Assembly (NCBI RefSeq): GCF_000220525.1
Contig: NZ_AFPK01000026.1
Coordinates: 62,001-126,000 of the forward strand
Origin: Ochrovirga pacifica
GTDB lineage: Bacteria > Bacteroidota > Bacteroidia > Flavobacteriales > Flavobacteriaceae
Reading direction: 5' to 3'
DNA: 64,000 nt
Under the pieces are notes generated by a model, which worked only from the letters and a program-made list of their open reading frames with translations, did no database searches and was not told the DNA's origin. The position numbers were made by a program, and so were the translations under genes. Every line of letters starts with the position of its first letter. Within the stretch, counting starts at the first letter, position 1. Positions 46,814-55,838 of this stretch are shown here, one piece after another.

Positions 46814-47638
46814 ATGAGCCTATTTAAGAAAAACCCTTTTGGTCAGTATCTTTTTTTAAAAAGATTAATCATTAGTGTTTTTGGTATCATCTCTTACCGT
46901 AGATACAACGGATTCAATAAATTACAAATAGAAGGTTCTGAAATTTTAAAAGAACTTCCCGATAGAAATGTATTATTTATTTCCAATCATCAGACTTATT
47001 TTGCAGATGTAGCTGCTATGTATCATGTATTTTTTGCTACGCTAAATGGCAGGGATAATACGCTAAAAAGATGGACCTATTTACTAAAACCCAAACTAAA
47101 CCTGTACTATATTGCTGCATTAGAGACCATGAAAGCAGGTTTGTTGCCTAAAATTTTTGCTTATGTAGGATCTATTTCCATAGAAAGAACTTGGCGAGCA
47201 GCAGGAAAAGATGTAAAGAGACAAGTAAAAATGTCTGACATTACCAACATAAAAAAAGCATTGGATGATGGTTGGGTGATTACCTTTCCGCAAGGAACTA
47301 CCAAACCCTTTAACCCTATAAGAAGAGGAACAGCTCATCTTATAAAAAGCTATCAACCTATTGTAATTCCTATTGTTATTGATGGCTTTAGACGATCTTT
47401 TGACAAAAAAGGATTGCTAATTAAAAAACGTGGAATTTTACAATCTATGGTTATCAAACAACCTTTAGAAATTGATTACGAAACTGAAGACATTCAGCAA
47501 ATTGTAGAAAAAATAGAATACGCTATAGAGCAACATCCTTCTTTCTTAAAAGTAATTTCTGTTGAAGAATATGCAGAACAAGAACGAAAACTGAACAAAC
47601 AACGTGAATTTTGGAGTTCTGACAATACTGAAGAATAA
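46814..47638 (+). CDS. plsC: PlsC-type 1-acyl-sn-glycerol-3-phosphate acyltransferase
   Basis: 274 residues, phospholipid synthesis at the inner membrane. Acyltransferase block: SNHQTYFADVAAM (catalytic His; the Asp is five residues on rather than four, a spacing I recall in related Bacteroidota sequences), GSISIERTWR, FPQGTTKPF and PIVIPIVIDGFRR. Basic N-terminus with one weak membrane segment. It is followed by a clear terminator. It is the only gene on its strand after the NUDIX gene. Confidence 0.87.
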   Translation: MSLFKKNPFGQYLFLKRLIISVFGIISYRRYNGFNKLQIEGSEILKELPDRNVLFISNHQTYFADVAAMYHVFFATLNGRDNTLKRWTYLLKPKLNLYYIAALETMKAGLLPKIFAYVGSISIERTWRAAGKDVKRQVKMSDITNIKKALDDGWVITFPQGTTKPFNPIRRGTAHLIKSYQPIVIPIVIDGFRRSFDKKGLLIKKRGILQSMVIKQPLEIDYETEDIQQIVEKIEYAIEQHPSFLKVISVEEYAEQERKLNKQREFWSSDNTEE

Positions 47639-47659
47639 AATTACAGACACTATATCACA

Positions 47660-47697
47660 AAAAAGGATGAACTAAATAAGCTCATCCTTTTTTTTGT
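47660..47697 (+). terminator. plsC terminator
   Basis: AAAAGGATGA, 11-base loop, TCATCCTTTT and further T residues, 22 bases after plsC. Confidence 0.85.
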
Positions 47698-47745
47698 GTT
47701 TATTAGTTACAAATACTACTAAACACACAATGCTCCTAACTCTTT

Positions 47746-47886
47746 TTAACTACCACAATATACCTTGTCTAACATTTTAATGAATTTTATTAACACAGCT
47801 GGTTGAGACAAATACAAATGTTCAGCTGCTTTCGTAAAACTTAAGTGCTTGGCTACCACTTTAAATATATATAGGTTGGTTTTCAT
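47746..47886 (-). pseudogene. Truncated LysR-family regulator (HTH only)
   Basis: A 46-codon frame not usually called as a gene: MKTNLYIFKVVAKHLSFTKA then AEHLYLSQPAVLIKFIK. This is the N-terminal winged-helix of LysR regulators (xFxxVAxxxSFTKAAExLxLSQPAV), ending in an in-frame TAA just after the recognition helix. The linker helix and effector domain (about 240 residues) are gone, so this is a remnant of a deleted gene. A functional HTH micro-protein is possible but less likely. Confidence 0.72.
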
Positions 47887-47909
47887 CTATCTAAAAATCT
47901 CTTTAGCTA

Positions 47910-47941
47910 AAATAAAAAAGACTGTCTAAAAAGACAGTCTT
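47910..47941 (-). terminator. Terminator of the PUL lipoprotein/susCD operon
   Basis: On the minus strand AAGACTGTC, a short loop, GACAGTCTT and TTTTTATT, 64 bases after the stop of the last PUL gene. Confidence 0.82.
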
Positions 47942-48004
47942 CGTTTTGGTTTCTAGTTTATTTTAAATAGTTTACTAAACTATTAACTTTATCAAGGGTA
48001 TATT

Positions 48005-48691
48005 TTAATTGTATACTTCGGTTTCTATAACAGAAACTTCACACAGAGCAGAAGCTGTTGTTTTGGTAATGGTTGTTGTGGTATTAGCCTGATTGTCTAC
48101 CACTATCGTTGTTGATATTTCTCCAACATTATCTGTAGCAGGTGTTATTTGTTCTGCTACGCTAACATCTCCTTCTTGCTTGGTAGCTATTTTGGTTACC
48201 GTTTTTATACTGTGTATGGTAATTCCTAAACCTTCTGCCGGAACCAATGCATTACCCTCTGTATCTGTACGATTAACATCAAGTTCATAACTGGTTGTTA
48301 GGTGAGTTTTAGTAACCTCTCCATTTTCTTCATTTGTTACTTCATTTATTTCTTCGGTAGTGTAACTTAATTGATAGGTTCCTGCAACTGCTAGATTATC
48401 TCCTGCTGGAATGTAACCCGAAGACTGATTGACGATTACCACATCAAAATTTACTGGTTTATTATTTTCAGGATACTGAATTACCAAATCTTTTTCTTTG
48501 TACACATGAATATTTATAGGAACGTCTACACTTTTGTATCCTGAAAGCGTATTGTTAACTGCTAATGGTGCATTTACGGAAATCTGATAAACAGGCACCA
48601 ACCTAGCTTGCGGCAAGTCCTTTTCTTCTGTGGTACAACTAGCCACTAAAAGTGCAAAACTTAATTTAAATATATTTAAAAGGTATTTCAT
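48005..48691 (-). CDS. PUL lipoprotein, unknown (BT_3987-like/DUF1735 position)
   Basis: 228 residues from ATG 48691: signal sequence with lipobox LVASC and acidic TTEEKD after it, fitting surface lipoproteins. A Thr/Val-rich body without recognised domains (VPVYQISVNAPLAVNNTLSGY, SVDVPINIHVYKEKD). It is the last gene of the susC-susD-lipoprotein operon, the usual place of surface glycan-binding proteins. The longer in-frame start (48736) is rejected because it precedes the signal peptide. Confidence 0.75.
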   Translation of the reverse strand: MKYLLNIFKLSFALLVASCTTEEKDLPQARLVPVYQISVNAPLAVNNTLSGYKSVDVPINIHVYKEKDLVIQYPENNKPVNFDVVIVNQSSGYIPAGDNLAVAGTYQLSYTTEEINEVTNEENGEVTKTHLTTSYELDVNRTDTEGNALVPAEGLGITIHSIKTVTKIATKQEGDVSVAEQITPATDNVGEISTTIVVDNQANTTTTITKTTASALCEVSVIETEVYN

Positions 48692-48750
48692 TTCTGTATG
48701 TTTTAAAAGTCTCTCTTGTACTTTTTTACAGAACAAGAGAGATAGATTAG

Positions 48751-50577
48751 TTAAGGCCTGTCATTAACAATTAATAAATCAAAATTATCCAGCCACAATT
48801 TTTGTACTTGAGCAGCATCCTGACCCGTATTTGTAACATTCAAATCTAGTCTTCCATCTGCAATGGCTGGTAAAGAAACTGCTGGTAGTGTTAACTGTAC
48901 CCATTTTCCTTTTTCTACTGTAGAAATATCAAAGTTAAAAGTAGCATCTACATTTGTAGTCATATTGTACTGAAAGGTAGACATATTGGTTGCTGGATCT
49001 ATATACACCCATACACTTGGAATATATTTACCTTCTGGAACAGGACTTAATGATTTAAATGCTGACCCTTGCAATCTGGCCAAATTAGGAATACCTGTAT
49101 CTGGAGTTTCAAACTTTAGAGAATTTGCTCCATCATAGAAAAATGAATTGTCTCTCCAATAATACAAAGGTCCTGCATCGGTTTTTCCGTTGTGTTGTGC
49201 AAAATACACTCCTTTTTTCATGTTAGCCTGTCTAAATTGATTCCCACTATCGTACTCAGACTCATAACCTGTAAAATTCTGAATATTCATTACACCTTGG
49301 TACTCTGATAGCTTCATGCTTACCGTTACAGGATCAAAACTTTCTAAAGACCTTCCGTCAACCGATATAATTCCATCTGTATCGTCTGCATTAGAATCTG
49401 TGTAAGAGATGGTAAACGTATCTGTATTGTATACTGGTTCTGCTAAGGTTAGCTCTATAATAGTTGCATCATCGGCATTTAAAGCTACAGATGAAACAGC
49501 TATATTTTGATTGTATCCAGCATCTGCATTTATCACCTGCACAGTAAATTTATCTTCTTGCCCCTCGTACAACTCTACCTCTCCAGAAACTGGGAACTGA
49601 ATTACTCCAGAAGCATTTACTTTTAAACCAGAACTATATTTAAATGGTTTGGTAGATGGCAATACCTTAATTTTTAGTGGAATTAATTTAGCAATATCTT
49701 TTACAGGTCCTGCATCTTTTGTTCTTCTAGACATAAAATGAGCAGTATAAAAAGCATCTCCTTCAGTTAGTTTATTGTAGGCTACTTCTATAGTTTCCTT
49801 GGCACTTACTTCTGGTTTTCCTCCATTAGTTGTCCACCTTACAGCATCTACCTCACCTACAGTAGATAAATCCTCAAACATCAATTTTTCTCCTGCTTCT
49901 ATAGAAATTTCTTGCCAAGTATCTATATTCTCTATGCTAGGTTGATCTTCTTCAGCTACCAATAAAACTTCTGAGTATGGGTTTGTTTCATCTGGAATGG
50001 TAGGCCCTGTAGGATCTTCTGGATTGGTAACAAAATTCTGTCTATACACTTTACAGCTGGGTACTGGATCTGGGAAAACTTTTACTTTAAAAATTGTATC
50101 TACCATAGTACTTGTGATAGATTTGGTAATAATTTCTCCATCTACCTCAAAAGTTCTATTATAAGTAACAGGCTCATCAAACACTGTTTTTAGTTCTACC
50201 TCAAACTCCCCAGCTTCAGGAAAATAAACATTTACCAACTCGTCTGTTGATACAGTTCCTACGTTTGGAATAATGAAAGGTGTGTAAATAGTATCTCCTT
50301 CTTCAAACTCTGTAGTTAAATATTTGGCCGAAGTAGGAATGGTCCATTCTCTACTTTTTTGTCCTTGCGACACATCAAAAAAACCTACATATTGATGAAT
50401 ATTAATTTCTTTATTAGGTTCTCTATAAGTTGTTCTATCTCCACTGGTATACCACTGAAAACTAGAATAGTCTGAGTTTAAATCTCCGTAAACAGTAACA
50501 TTTTCATCCGAACAACTTGTGGCAACAAAAAGAAGTGCGGATAATAGTCCTGTAATTATTTTGATATTTTTTTTCAT
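48751..50577 (-). CDS. PUL surface lipoprotein with beta-sandwich domains
   Basis: 608 residues. Lipobox FVATSC (Cys22) then SDEN. The middle looks like PKD/Ig-type domains (KLIPLKIKVLPSTKPF; VALNADDATIIELTLAEPVY resembles a SwmB-like domain), and the C-terminal about 170 residues (PLYYWRDNSFFYDGANSLKF to KLWLDNFDLLIV) look like a CBM-type jelly roll. Likely a surface glycan-binding protein working with SusD; it starts seven bases after susD ends. Glycan specificity cannot be read from sequence. Confidence 0.75.
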   Translation of the reverse strand: MKKNIKIITGLLSALLFVATSCSDENVTVYGDLNSDYSSFQWYTSGDRTTYREPNKEINIHQYVGFFDVSQGQKSREWTIPTSAKYLTTEFEEGDTIYTPFIIPNVGTVSTDELVNVYFPEAGEFEVELKTVFDEPVTYNRTFEVDGEIITKSITSTMVDTIFKVKVFPDPVPSCKVYRQNFVTNPEDPTGPTIPDETNPYSEVLLVAEEDQPSIENIDTWQEISIEAGEKLMFEDLSTVGEVDAVRWTTNGGKPEVSAKETIEVAYNKLTEGDAFYTAHFMSRRTKDAGPVKDIAKLIPLKIKVLPSTKPFKYSSGLKVNASGVIQFPVSGEVELYEGQEDKFTVQVINADAGYNQNIAVSSVALNADDATIIELTLAEPVYNTDTFTISYTDSNADDTDGIISVDGRSLESFDPVTVSMKLSEYQGVMNIQNFTGYESEYDSGNQFRQANMKKGVYFAQHNGKTDAGPLYYWRDNSFFYDGANSLKFETPDTGIPNLARLQGSAFKSLSPVPEGKYIPSVWVYIDPATNMSTFQYNMTTNVDATFNFDISTVEKGKWVQLTLPAVSLPAIADGRLDLNVTNTGQDAAQVQKLWLDNFDLLIVNDRP

Positions 50578-50584
50578 AATTTCT

Positions 50585-52336
50585 TTAGTTTACTTGTTGG
50601 TTGTACAACGTTTCTTCGTTAGGCAATGGCAAATAAGCATGTACAGATTCTATGTAATTGATAGCTGCATCATTAAACTCTATTTCTGGACTGTTGCTAT
50701 CGTTAGTGGGGCCTACTCCTGTTTGTACTTTACTTCCTTTACCTGCAGTTCCATCAGATTTTGTAAACGAATAATCTATTACTTGATAGTCTCTTGATGC
50801 TAAATCTGTAAAGCGTTGTTTAGCTACTCCCCATCTTCTTAAATCAATAGCTCTCTCTGCATATCCTTCTAAAGACAGTTCCAAAGGCCTTTCTATATAC
50901 ATTAAATGCTCCATTAAACTATTTTGATCGTAGGCAACATCATCATATGTTGAACTTCCATCATCTAATCCCAATTGCAATAATCCCCAACGTTCTCTTA
51001 TAGCATTGATATAAGACAATGCTTCTGGAATATTGTTTTGTTGTATGTAACATTCTGCCAACATTAAATAAGCATCTGCCAAACGGTACACTACTACGTT
51101 TTTTCCTGATTGCCATGGTGTTGCCAAAACATCCTCTTCATGAGATACTACATCGTGATTGGTTAATTTTTTAAAGTAAGAAAAGATATCTTTGCTAAAA
51201 CTTATATCTTCATAAGCTGGAGTACTTCCGTAATAACTAGACTCTTCATCGTTTACTACTTGAATCATCTGTGCACACCTTAAAGGCACACTTCTTAACA
51301 GGTTTCCTTCTTTAAAGTTTCTAGAATCATTTAAATTCATAGGTTCGTTAGAGTACTCAAACGTAATCCATGCAGTAGGATTAAAGTATTTTGCTCCTCC
51401 AAGTCCAGCTCCTTTGTTTCCTGGTGCTGTGTATCTTGCCCACCTAGTCGTGTAAGCTTCTTCATCCCAAGAATCTCCTCCTCCATTAATCAAACGTTGA
51501 TGTATGTCTGTGTAATTCAACTCAAACAACGTTTCTTTACTAAAATCTCCCGCATGTGTAAACAATGTTTTTACCTCATCACCCGTCACTAGTTGATATC
51601 CGTAAGGACCTTCTATAACATCTTTTAATAAAGGAATTGCTTTATCGTACTCTTTGGTGTACAAATAACTTTTGGCATAAATCATGGCAGCCAAACCTTT
51701 ACCAACTCTTGTAGGTTGGTCTTGTATAGCTGGTAAATGATCGTATGCATATTGAAAATCTTCTCTAAAAAAGGTCAATACTTCTGAAGAAGATGAAGTA
51801 GGTTTAGAATAGTCTTCTAAACTTTCTGGAATTTCATCTCTGATAATAATTTCTCCTTGATTGTAATTAGAGTGTAAATAAAAGTGCATCAATCCTCGTA
51901 AAAAGCGTGCTTCTGCCATTTGCGTGGTCCATGCTTCTTGACTTTTAAAGGTTTCAGACATTCCGTTTAGTCCAGTAATTACCTGATTTGCTCTCCAAAT
52001 TACACGGTACATACCCGCCCAACTTTTAAAGTAATGATTGTCTACATTATTGGTAAACGCTTGTGCATGCCAAGCATATGTTTCTGCATTCTGCCTACTT
52101 CTTAGGTTAGGAAAAGCAATATCTCCTCTAAGAGATTCATTATCAATAGACCAGATGTATTGGTTTAGCAAACCATTGTATACAGAAGTCAAGTTTTCAT
52201 TAGAATCTTCTAAATCTCTCCAATACAACTCAGAAGACACCTCGTTTGGGTTAATTTCTTCTAAATAATCATCACAAGATTGTAATGTAGTCGCTATTAT
52301 TATTGATGCGACCATGTGTTTTATATATCTTTTCAT
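50585..52336 (-). CDS. susD: SusD/RagB-family outer-membrane lipoprotein
   Basis: 583 residues from ATG 52336, lipobox TTLQSC (Cys21). Family hallmarks: CDDYLEEINPNEVSSELYWRD, AEARFLRGLMHFYL, GKGLAAMIYAKSYLYTKEYDKAIPLL, YRLADAYLMLAECYIQQN and INAIRERWGL. It caps the SusC transporter and binds the glycan at the cell surface. It starts ten bases after the susC stop. A start eight codons upstream would overlap susC; the shorter one gives a clean signal peptide. Confidence 0.94.
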   Translation of the reverse strand: MKRYIKHMVASIIIATTLQSCDDYLEEINPNEVSSELYWRDLEDSNENLTSVYNGLLNQYIWSIDNESLRGDIAFPNLRSRQNAETYAWHAQAFTNNVDNHYFKSWAGMYRVIWRANQVITGLNGMSETFKSQEAWTTQMAEARFLRGLMHFYLHSNYNQGEIIIRDEIPESLEDYSKPTSSSSEVLTFFREDFQYAYDHLPAIQDQPTRVGKGLAAMIYAKSYLYTKEYDKAIPLLKDVIEGPYGYQLVTGDEVKTLFTHAGDFSKETLFELNYTDIHQRLINGGGDSWDEEAYTTRWARYTAPGNKGAGLGGAKYFNPTAWITFEYSNEPMNLNDSRNFKEGNLLRSVPLRCAQMIQVVNDEESSYYGSTPAYEDISFSKDIFSYFKKLTNHDVVSHEEDVLATPWQSGKNVVVYRLADAYLMLAECYIQQNNIPEALSYINAIRERWGLLQLGLDDGSSTYDDVAYDQNSLMEHLMYIERPLELSLEGYAERAIDLRRWGVAKQRFTDLASRDYQVIDYSFTKSDGTAGKGSKVQTGVGPTNDSNSPEIEFNDAAINYIESVHAYLPLPNEETLYNQQVN

Positions 52337-52346
52337 CTTGTTTGGT

Positions 52347-55300
52347 TTAAAATTTAACATTCAATCCAATAGTATACAAAGAAGCCAATGGATATCTAGA
52401 CAAATCCAATCCTCTTCTGGCTACATTTCCTCCTACTTCTGGATCGTATCCTGTATATTTTGTTATGGTAATTGGGTTTTGTGCAGTAAAGAACAATCGT
52501 AAATTACTTAGCCCTATGTTTTCACAAGCAGATTTTGAGAAGTTGTATCCTAATGTTGCCAACTTTAAACGGATATAGTCTCCATTTTCTACCCAATAAT
52601 CATTGTTTGGCAAATAGTTATCCGTACCAAAGTCTCTAAGAATAGGAATATTTGATGTTGGATTGTCCTTAGACCACATAGACAACAAATCTTTGTGCCT
52701 TCCTCTTGTATAGGCTTCTATTTTATTTCCGTTAATTACTTCAGACCCTACAGAGGCATACCAGTTCATAGACAAATCAAACCCTTTGTAGTTCCACTGA
52801 AAATTCCACCCTAATTCAAAATCTGGCAATGCGCTTCCTGCATAGTGCCTATCATCGTTGTCTATTTTTCCATTATTGTTGTAGTCTACAATTTCAACAT
52901 CTCCCATTTTGGCATCAGGCTTAATTTTTTGATAAGCAGCCAAACGTTCTTCTGTATTAATTGCTCCATTTGTTTTGTACAAAAAGTAAGCTCCTGCTTC
53001 ATACCCCTCTGCAAAAACCGTTATAGGTGTAGAGTTAATGTTAGATTGTGTATTGTAAATGGTAGATTGTCCTGCCGTACTTGTTACCTCGTTGGTGTTG
53101 CGAGTAAATACAACGTTGGTAGAAAATTTACTTTTTCCAATATCCGTTCTATACTTTACCGCTACCTCTACCCCTTCATTGGTCATGTTTCCAACGTTTA
53201 AGATACTATTCAGATTCCCACCGTCATAAGCTCCTGCAGAACTTGGGGTTCTAACAGGAAACAACATATCTTGGTTGCTTGCTCTATATACATCGGCAGT
53301 AATGATAAATTTGTTTTTCCACAAACTCATATCCAAACCAATATTGGTTTCTGTTTTGGTTTCCCATTTTACCTGAGGATTTGCATATGTGTATACCGCA
53401 GAACCAAAAGTTAACTGATTGTCTGTAGGATCAAAAACATAATTGGCATTGGTACGAATGGTACTTTGATATTCGTAATTTCCAAAACGGTTGTTACCCA
53501 CAGTACCTCTACCTGCTCTTATTTTAAAATTATTGATGGTTCCTTTTAAGTCTTTCCAAAAATCTTCATCAGAAACATTCCAACCCAAAGTTACCGATGG
53601 AAAAGTACCCCATTGATTTTCTGGACTAAATTTAGAAGACCCATCTCTTCGTACCACTCCAGAAAACAGATACTTTCCTTTGTATCCGTAAGTTACTCTT
53701 CCTACCAGACCTACTTGTGTACTATTGTAATAAGCTTCTGAATCTGCTACAGGATTGATACTTGCTCCGTCTAATACACGAATATCATTATTTAGTACTC
53801 CTTGTTTTTCTGCTGAAAAACCTCTGTATCCTTCTTCTTTTATTGCAAAAATAGCTTGAGCTCCAAAGTTATGATCTCCTATTTTTTTCTTATAATTAAA
53901 CCCTACATCTCCTGATAAAGTAGATCTTCTAGAAGCAGAGGTGGTTACGTTACTCTTTGTTGGGTCTGTTTCTGTGGGATCTCCGTTTAAATATACAATA
54001 GAATACTGTGGTAAAAACTGATCTCTATACGTGTTTGTGATGGCTGTACCCAAAGTTGCTGTTACATTTAAATCTTTGGTTATTTTTCTTGTAATTCCAA
54101 TACTAGCATTAATTCTTTCGCTTGTGCTTGCATCTTTTTTCTTTAAAGCCTGTGCTAACAATTCTAAAGGCGTTCTTACACCTCCATCACCACTTTCTGT
54201 AGAATAAACAACATCTGAACTAGGATCTACAATAGGATATAAAGGAGAGTATCGTTGTGCATTGGTAATTAAATTATTCCCTACTCGGTCTCTTTTTTCT
54301 GTAGTAAATGCTACACTAGATTTCACTTTCCAATTATCGGTATTGTAGTTGGCAGAAATACGTCCATTAATTCTTTCAAAACCTGAATTGATTAACGTTC
54401 CTTGTTGATTAAAGTACCCTCCTACGGCATTGTACGAAAAATCTTTGGTTCCCCCTGATACGTTTAAGGTATGTTGCTGTGTTGCTGCATGATTTACCAA
54501 TACGTAATCATCAAAAGTATTGTTATTGTTTAACCATTCTGGTGTTCTTACAGGTCCTGGATCGTAAGTAGATGCCCCATTGTCTAGTTGAGTTAATCCA
54601 AAAAACAATTCTTCTTTGGCATTCATCAAAGAAATCCCGTCACCTAAATCCTGAATTCCGTATGTGGAGTTTAGTGTAATGTTCATTTTTCCTTCTTTAC
54701 CTTGTTTTGTAGTTACCAAGATAACTCCTCCTGCTCCTTCGGTACCGTAGATTGCTGCCGATGCTGCATCTTTTAAAATATCAATGGTTTCAATTTCATT
54801 TGGACTTAAACCTGGATTTCCTTGTTGAGCAATACCATCAACTACCCATAAAGGCTCGTTAGAACCAATAAGAGAAGTAACCCCTCTAATTTGGATACTT
54901 GCTGTTTCTCCTGGTTCTCCACTAGCAGCGGTAACATTAACTCCGGTAACTTGTCCTTGTAAAGCAGAAGAAACATCAGTAGTTACAAATTGTTCAATTT
55001 CCTCGGCCTTTACCTGTACTACTGCTCCTGTTACTTCTTTTTTCTTTTGGGTTCCGTAACCTACCACTACCACTTCATCTAAAGCATCAGCTTTGGACTC
55101 TAATACTATATTCAGAGTTTTTCCTGTAATGGTTGCTGTTTTAGACTCCATCCCTAGGTAGGAAAATTCTAAAATATCTCCCTCTTTTGCTTTGATAGCA
55201 TATTGTCCATCAAAGTCTGTTGCGGTAACCATTTTTGTTCCCATTTTTTTTACGGTTACTCCAATTAATGGCATTCCGTCTTCGGCCCCCGTAACAACTC

Positions 55301-55412
55301 CGGTTACTTTTTGTGCAAATACCTTTCCTGATACTCCCACAGTTACTAAAAACACAAATAGAAACAACTTCCTTTGTATGCTTTTAGTCTTGATAATTTT
55401 AAATCTCTTCAT
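52347..55412 (-). CDS. susC: SusC/RagA-family TonB-linked outer-membrane transporter
   Basis: 1021 residues. Signal peptide (ends GKVFAQ), carboxypeptidase-like regulatory domain (about 35-108, KVTGVVTGAEDGMPLIGVTV), TonB-box-like DEVVVVGYGTQ, plug (about 120-235, with SIQIRGVTSLIGSNEPLWVVDG and GAGGVILVTTK) and a 22-strand barrel ending LYTIGLNVKF. It imports oligosaccharides from the surface with SusD. Glycan not shown. The 426-base upstream gap holds a palindrome. Confidence 0.95.
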   Translation of the reverse strand: MKRFKIIKTKSIQRKLFLFVFLVTVGVSGKVFAQKVTGVVTGAEDGMPLIGVTVKKMGTKMVTATDFDGQYAIKAKEGDILEFSYLGMESKTATITGKTLNIVLESKADALDEVVVVGYGTQKKKEVTGAVVQVKAEEIEQFVTTDVSSALQGQVTGVNVTAASGEPGETASIQIRGVTSLIGSNEPLWVVDGIAQQGNPGLSPNEIETIDILKDAASAAIYGTEGAGGVILVTTKQGKEGKMNITLNSTYGIQDLGDGISLMNAKEELFFGLTQLDNGASTYDPGPVRTPEWLNNNNTFDDYVLVNHAATQQHTLNVSGGTKDFSYNAVGGYFNQQGTLINSGFERINGRISANYNTDNWKVKSSVAFTTEKRDRVGNNLITNAQRYSPLYPIVDPSSDVVYSTESGDGGVRTPLELLAQALKKKDASTSERINASIGITRKITKDLNVTATLGTAITNTYRDQFLPQYSIVYLNGDPTETDPTKSNVTTSASRRSTLSGDVGFNYKKKIGDHNFGAQAIFAIKEEGYRGFSAEKQGVLNNDIRVLDGASINPVADSEAYYNSTQVGLVGRVTYGYKGKYLFSGVVRRDGSSKFSPENQWGTFPSVTLGWNVSDEDFWKDLKGTINNFKIRAGRGTVGNNRFGNYEYQSTIRTNANYVFDPTDNQLTFGSAVYTYANPQVKWETKTETNIGLDMSLWKNKFIITADVYRASNQDMLFPVRTPSSAGAYDGGNLNSILNVGNMTNEGVEVAVKYRTDIGKSKFSTNVVFTRNTNEVTSTAGQSTIYNTQSNINSTPITVFAEGYEAGAYFLYKTNGAINTEERLAAYQKIKPDAKMGDVEIVDYNNNGKIDNDDRHYAGSALPDFELGWNFQWNYKGFDLSMNWYASVGSEVINGNKIEAYTRGRHKDLLSMWSKDNPTSNIPILRDFGTDNYLPNNDYWVENGDYIRLKLATLGYNFSKSACENIGLSNLRLFFTAQNPITITKYTGYDPEVGGNVARRGLDLSRYPLASLYTIGLNVKF

Positions 55413-55583
55413 TTAATTAGTTTTGGTTTTTGTAATAACTTTACTTTGGCTAAAAACTACATGCGCTGTGCTGTTGTGTTTTTAACAGAAAAAAGTTTTT
55501 CATCATACATTACATTTTTTAGTTTTTTAAAAACACCAATAAAAAATCTCACATTTTTAATTATTGTAAGTAGACAATACACA

Positions 55584-55600
55584 ATTCACAGGTTGTGAAT
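55584..55600. promoter_or_regulatory. Palindrome upstream of susC, possible operator
   Basis: ATTCACA-GGT-TGTGAAT: perfect 7-base arms with a 3-base centre, 172 bases upstream of the susC ATG. Possible binding site for the hybrid regulator or another dimeric protein. Confidence 0.4.
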
Positions 55601-55777
55601 CGTTCTATTATTTAAAAATCAATAAAAAAAGAGCATAGATATCATATCAGCAAAAACAAATTTCATGTATATCTAAACCAATCTTATGTCTTTTTGTAAA
55701 AAATATGTGTTTATACGTAAAAAAGTACAAAGTCCTTCTAAAAGACATTAAACCTTTGACTTGTTTACGAGTATACA

Positions 55778-55809
55778 AAAACCCTAAGACAACCAAGTAC
55801 TTAGGGTTT
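55778..55809 (-). terminator. Terminator of the second hybrid sensor gene
   Basis: AAACCCTAAG / CTTAGGGTTT stem (10 bp) with a T-run on the minus strand, 30 bases after the stop. Confidence 0.82.
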
Positions 55810-55838
55810 GTTTCTTGTTTTGTTTTTACGCTGTAAGG

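Larger units (their letters stand above)
47639..48004. other. Intergenic stretch with two terminators and a LysR remnant
   Basis: 366 bases between plsC and the lipoprotein genes. They hold the plsC terminator, a truncated LysR N-terminus on the minus strand and the terminator of the minus-strand PUL operon, each listed separately. Nothing else was recognised. Confidence 0.7.
55413..55838. other. Intergenic region between susC and the second hybrid sensor
   Basis: 426 bases. It contains the sensor-gene terminator (55778-55809) and a 17-bp inverted repeat (55584-55600). No TAnnTTTG box with a well-spaced TTG was found for susC, which fits activator-dependent transcription. No further gene was seen. 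Confidence 0.6.

Noticed and set aside
52845-53201. 118-codon open frame antisense to susC
   Set aside because: Lies wholly within susC; composition (Ile, Cys, Phe, Tyr) is that of a shadow frame.
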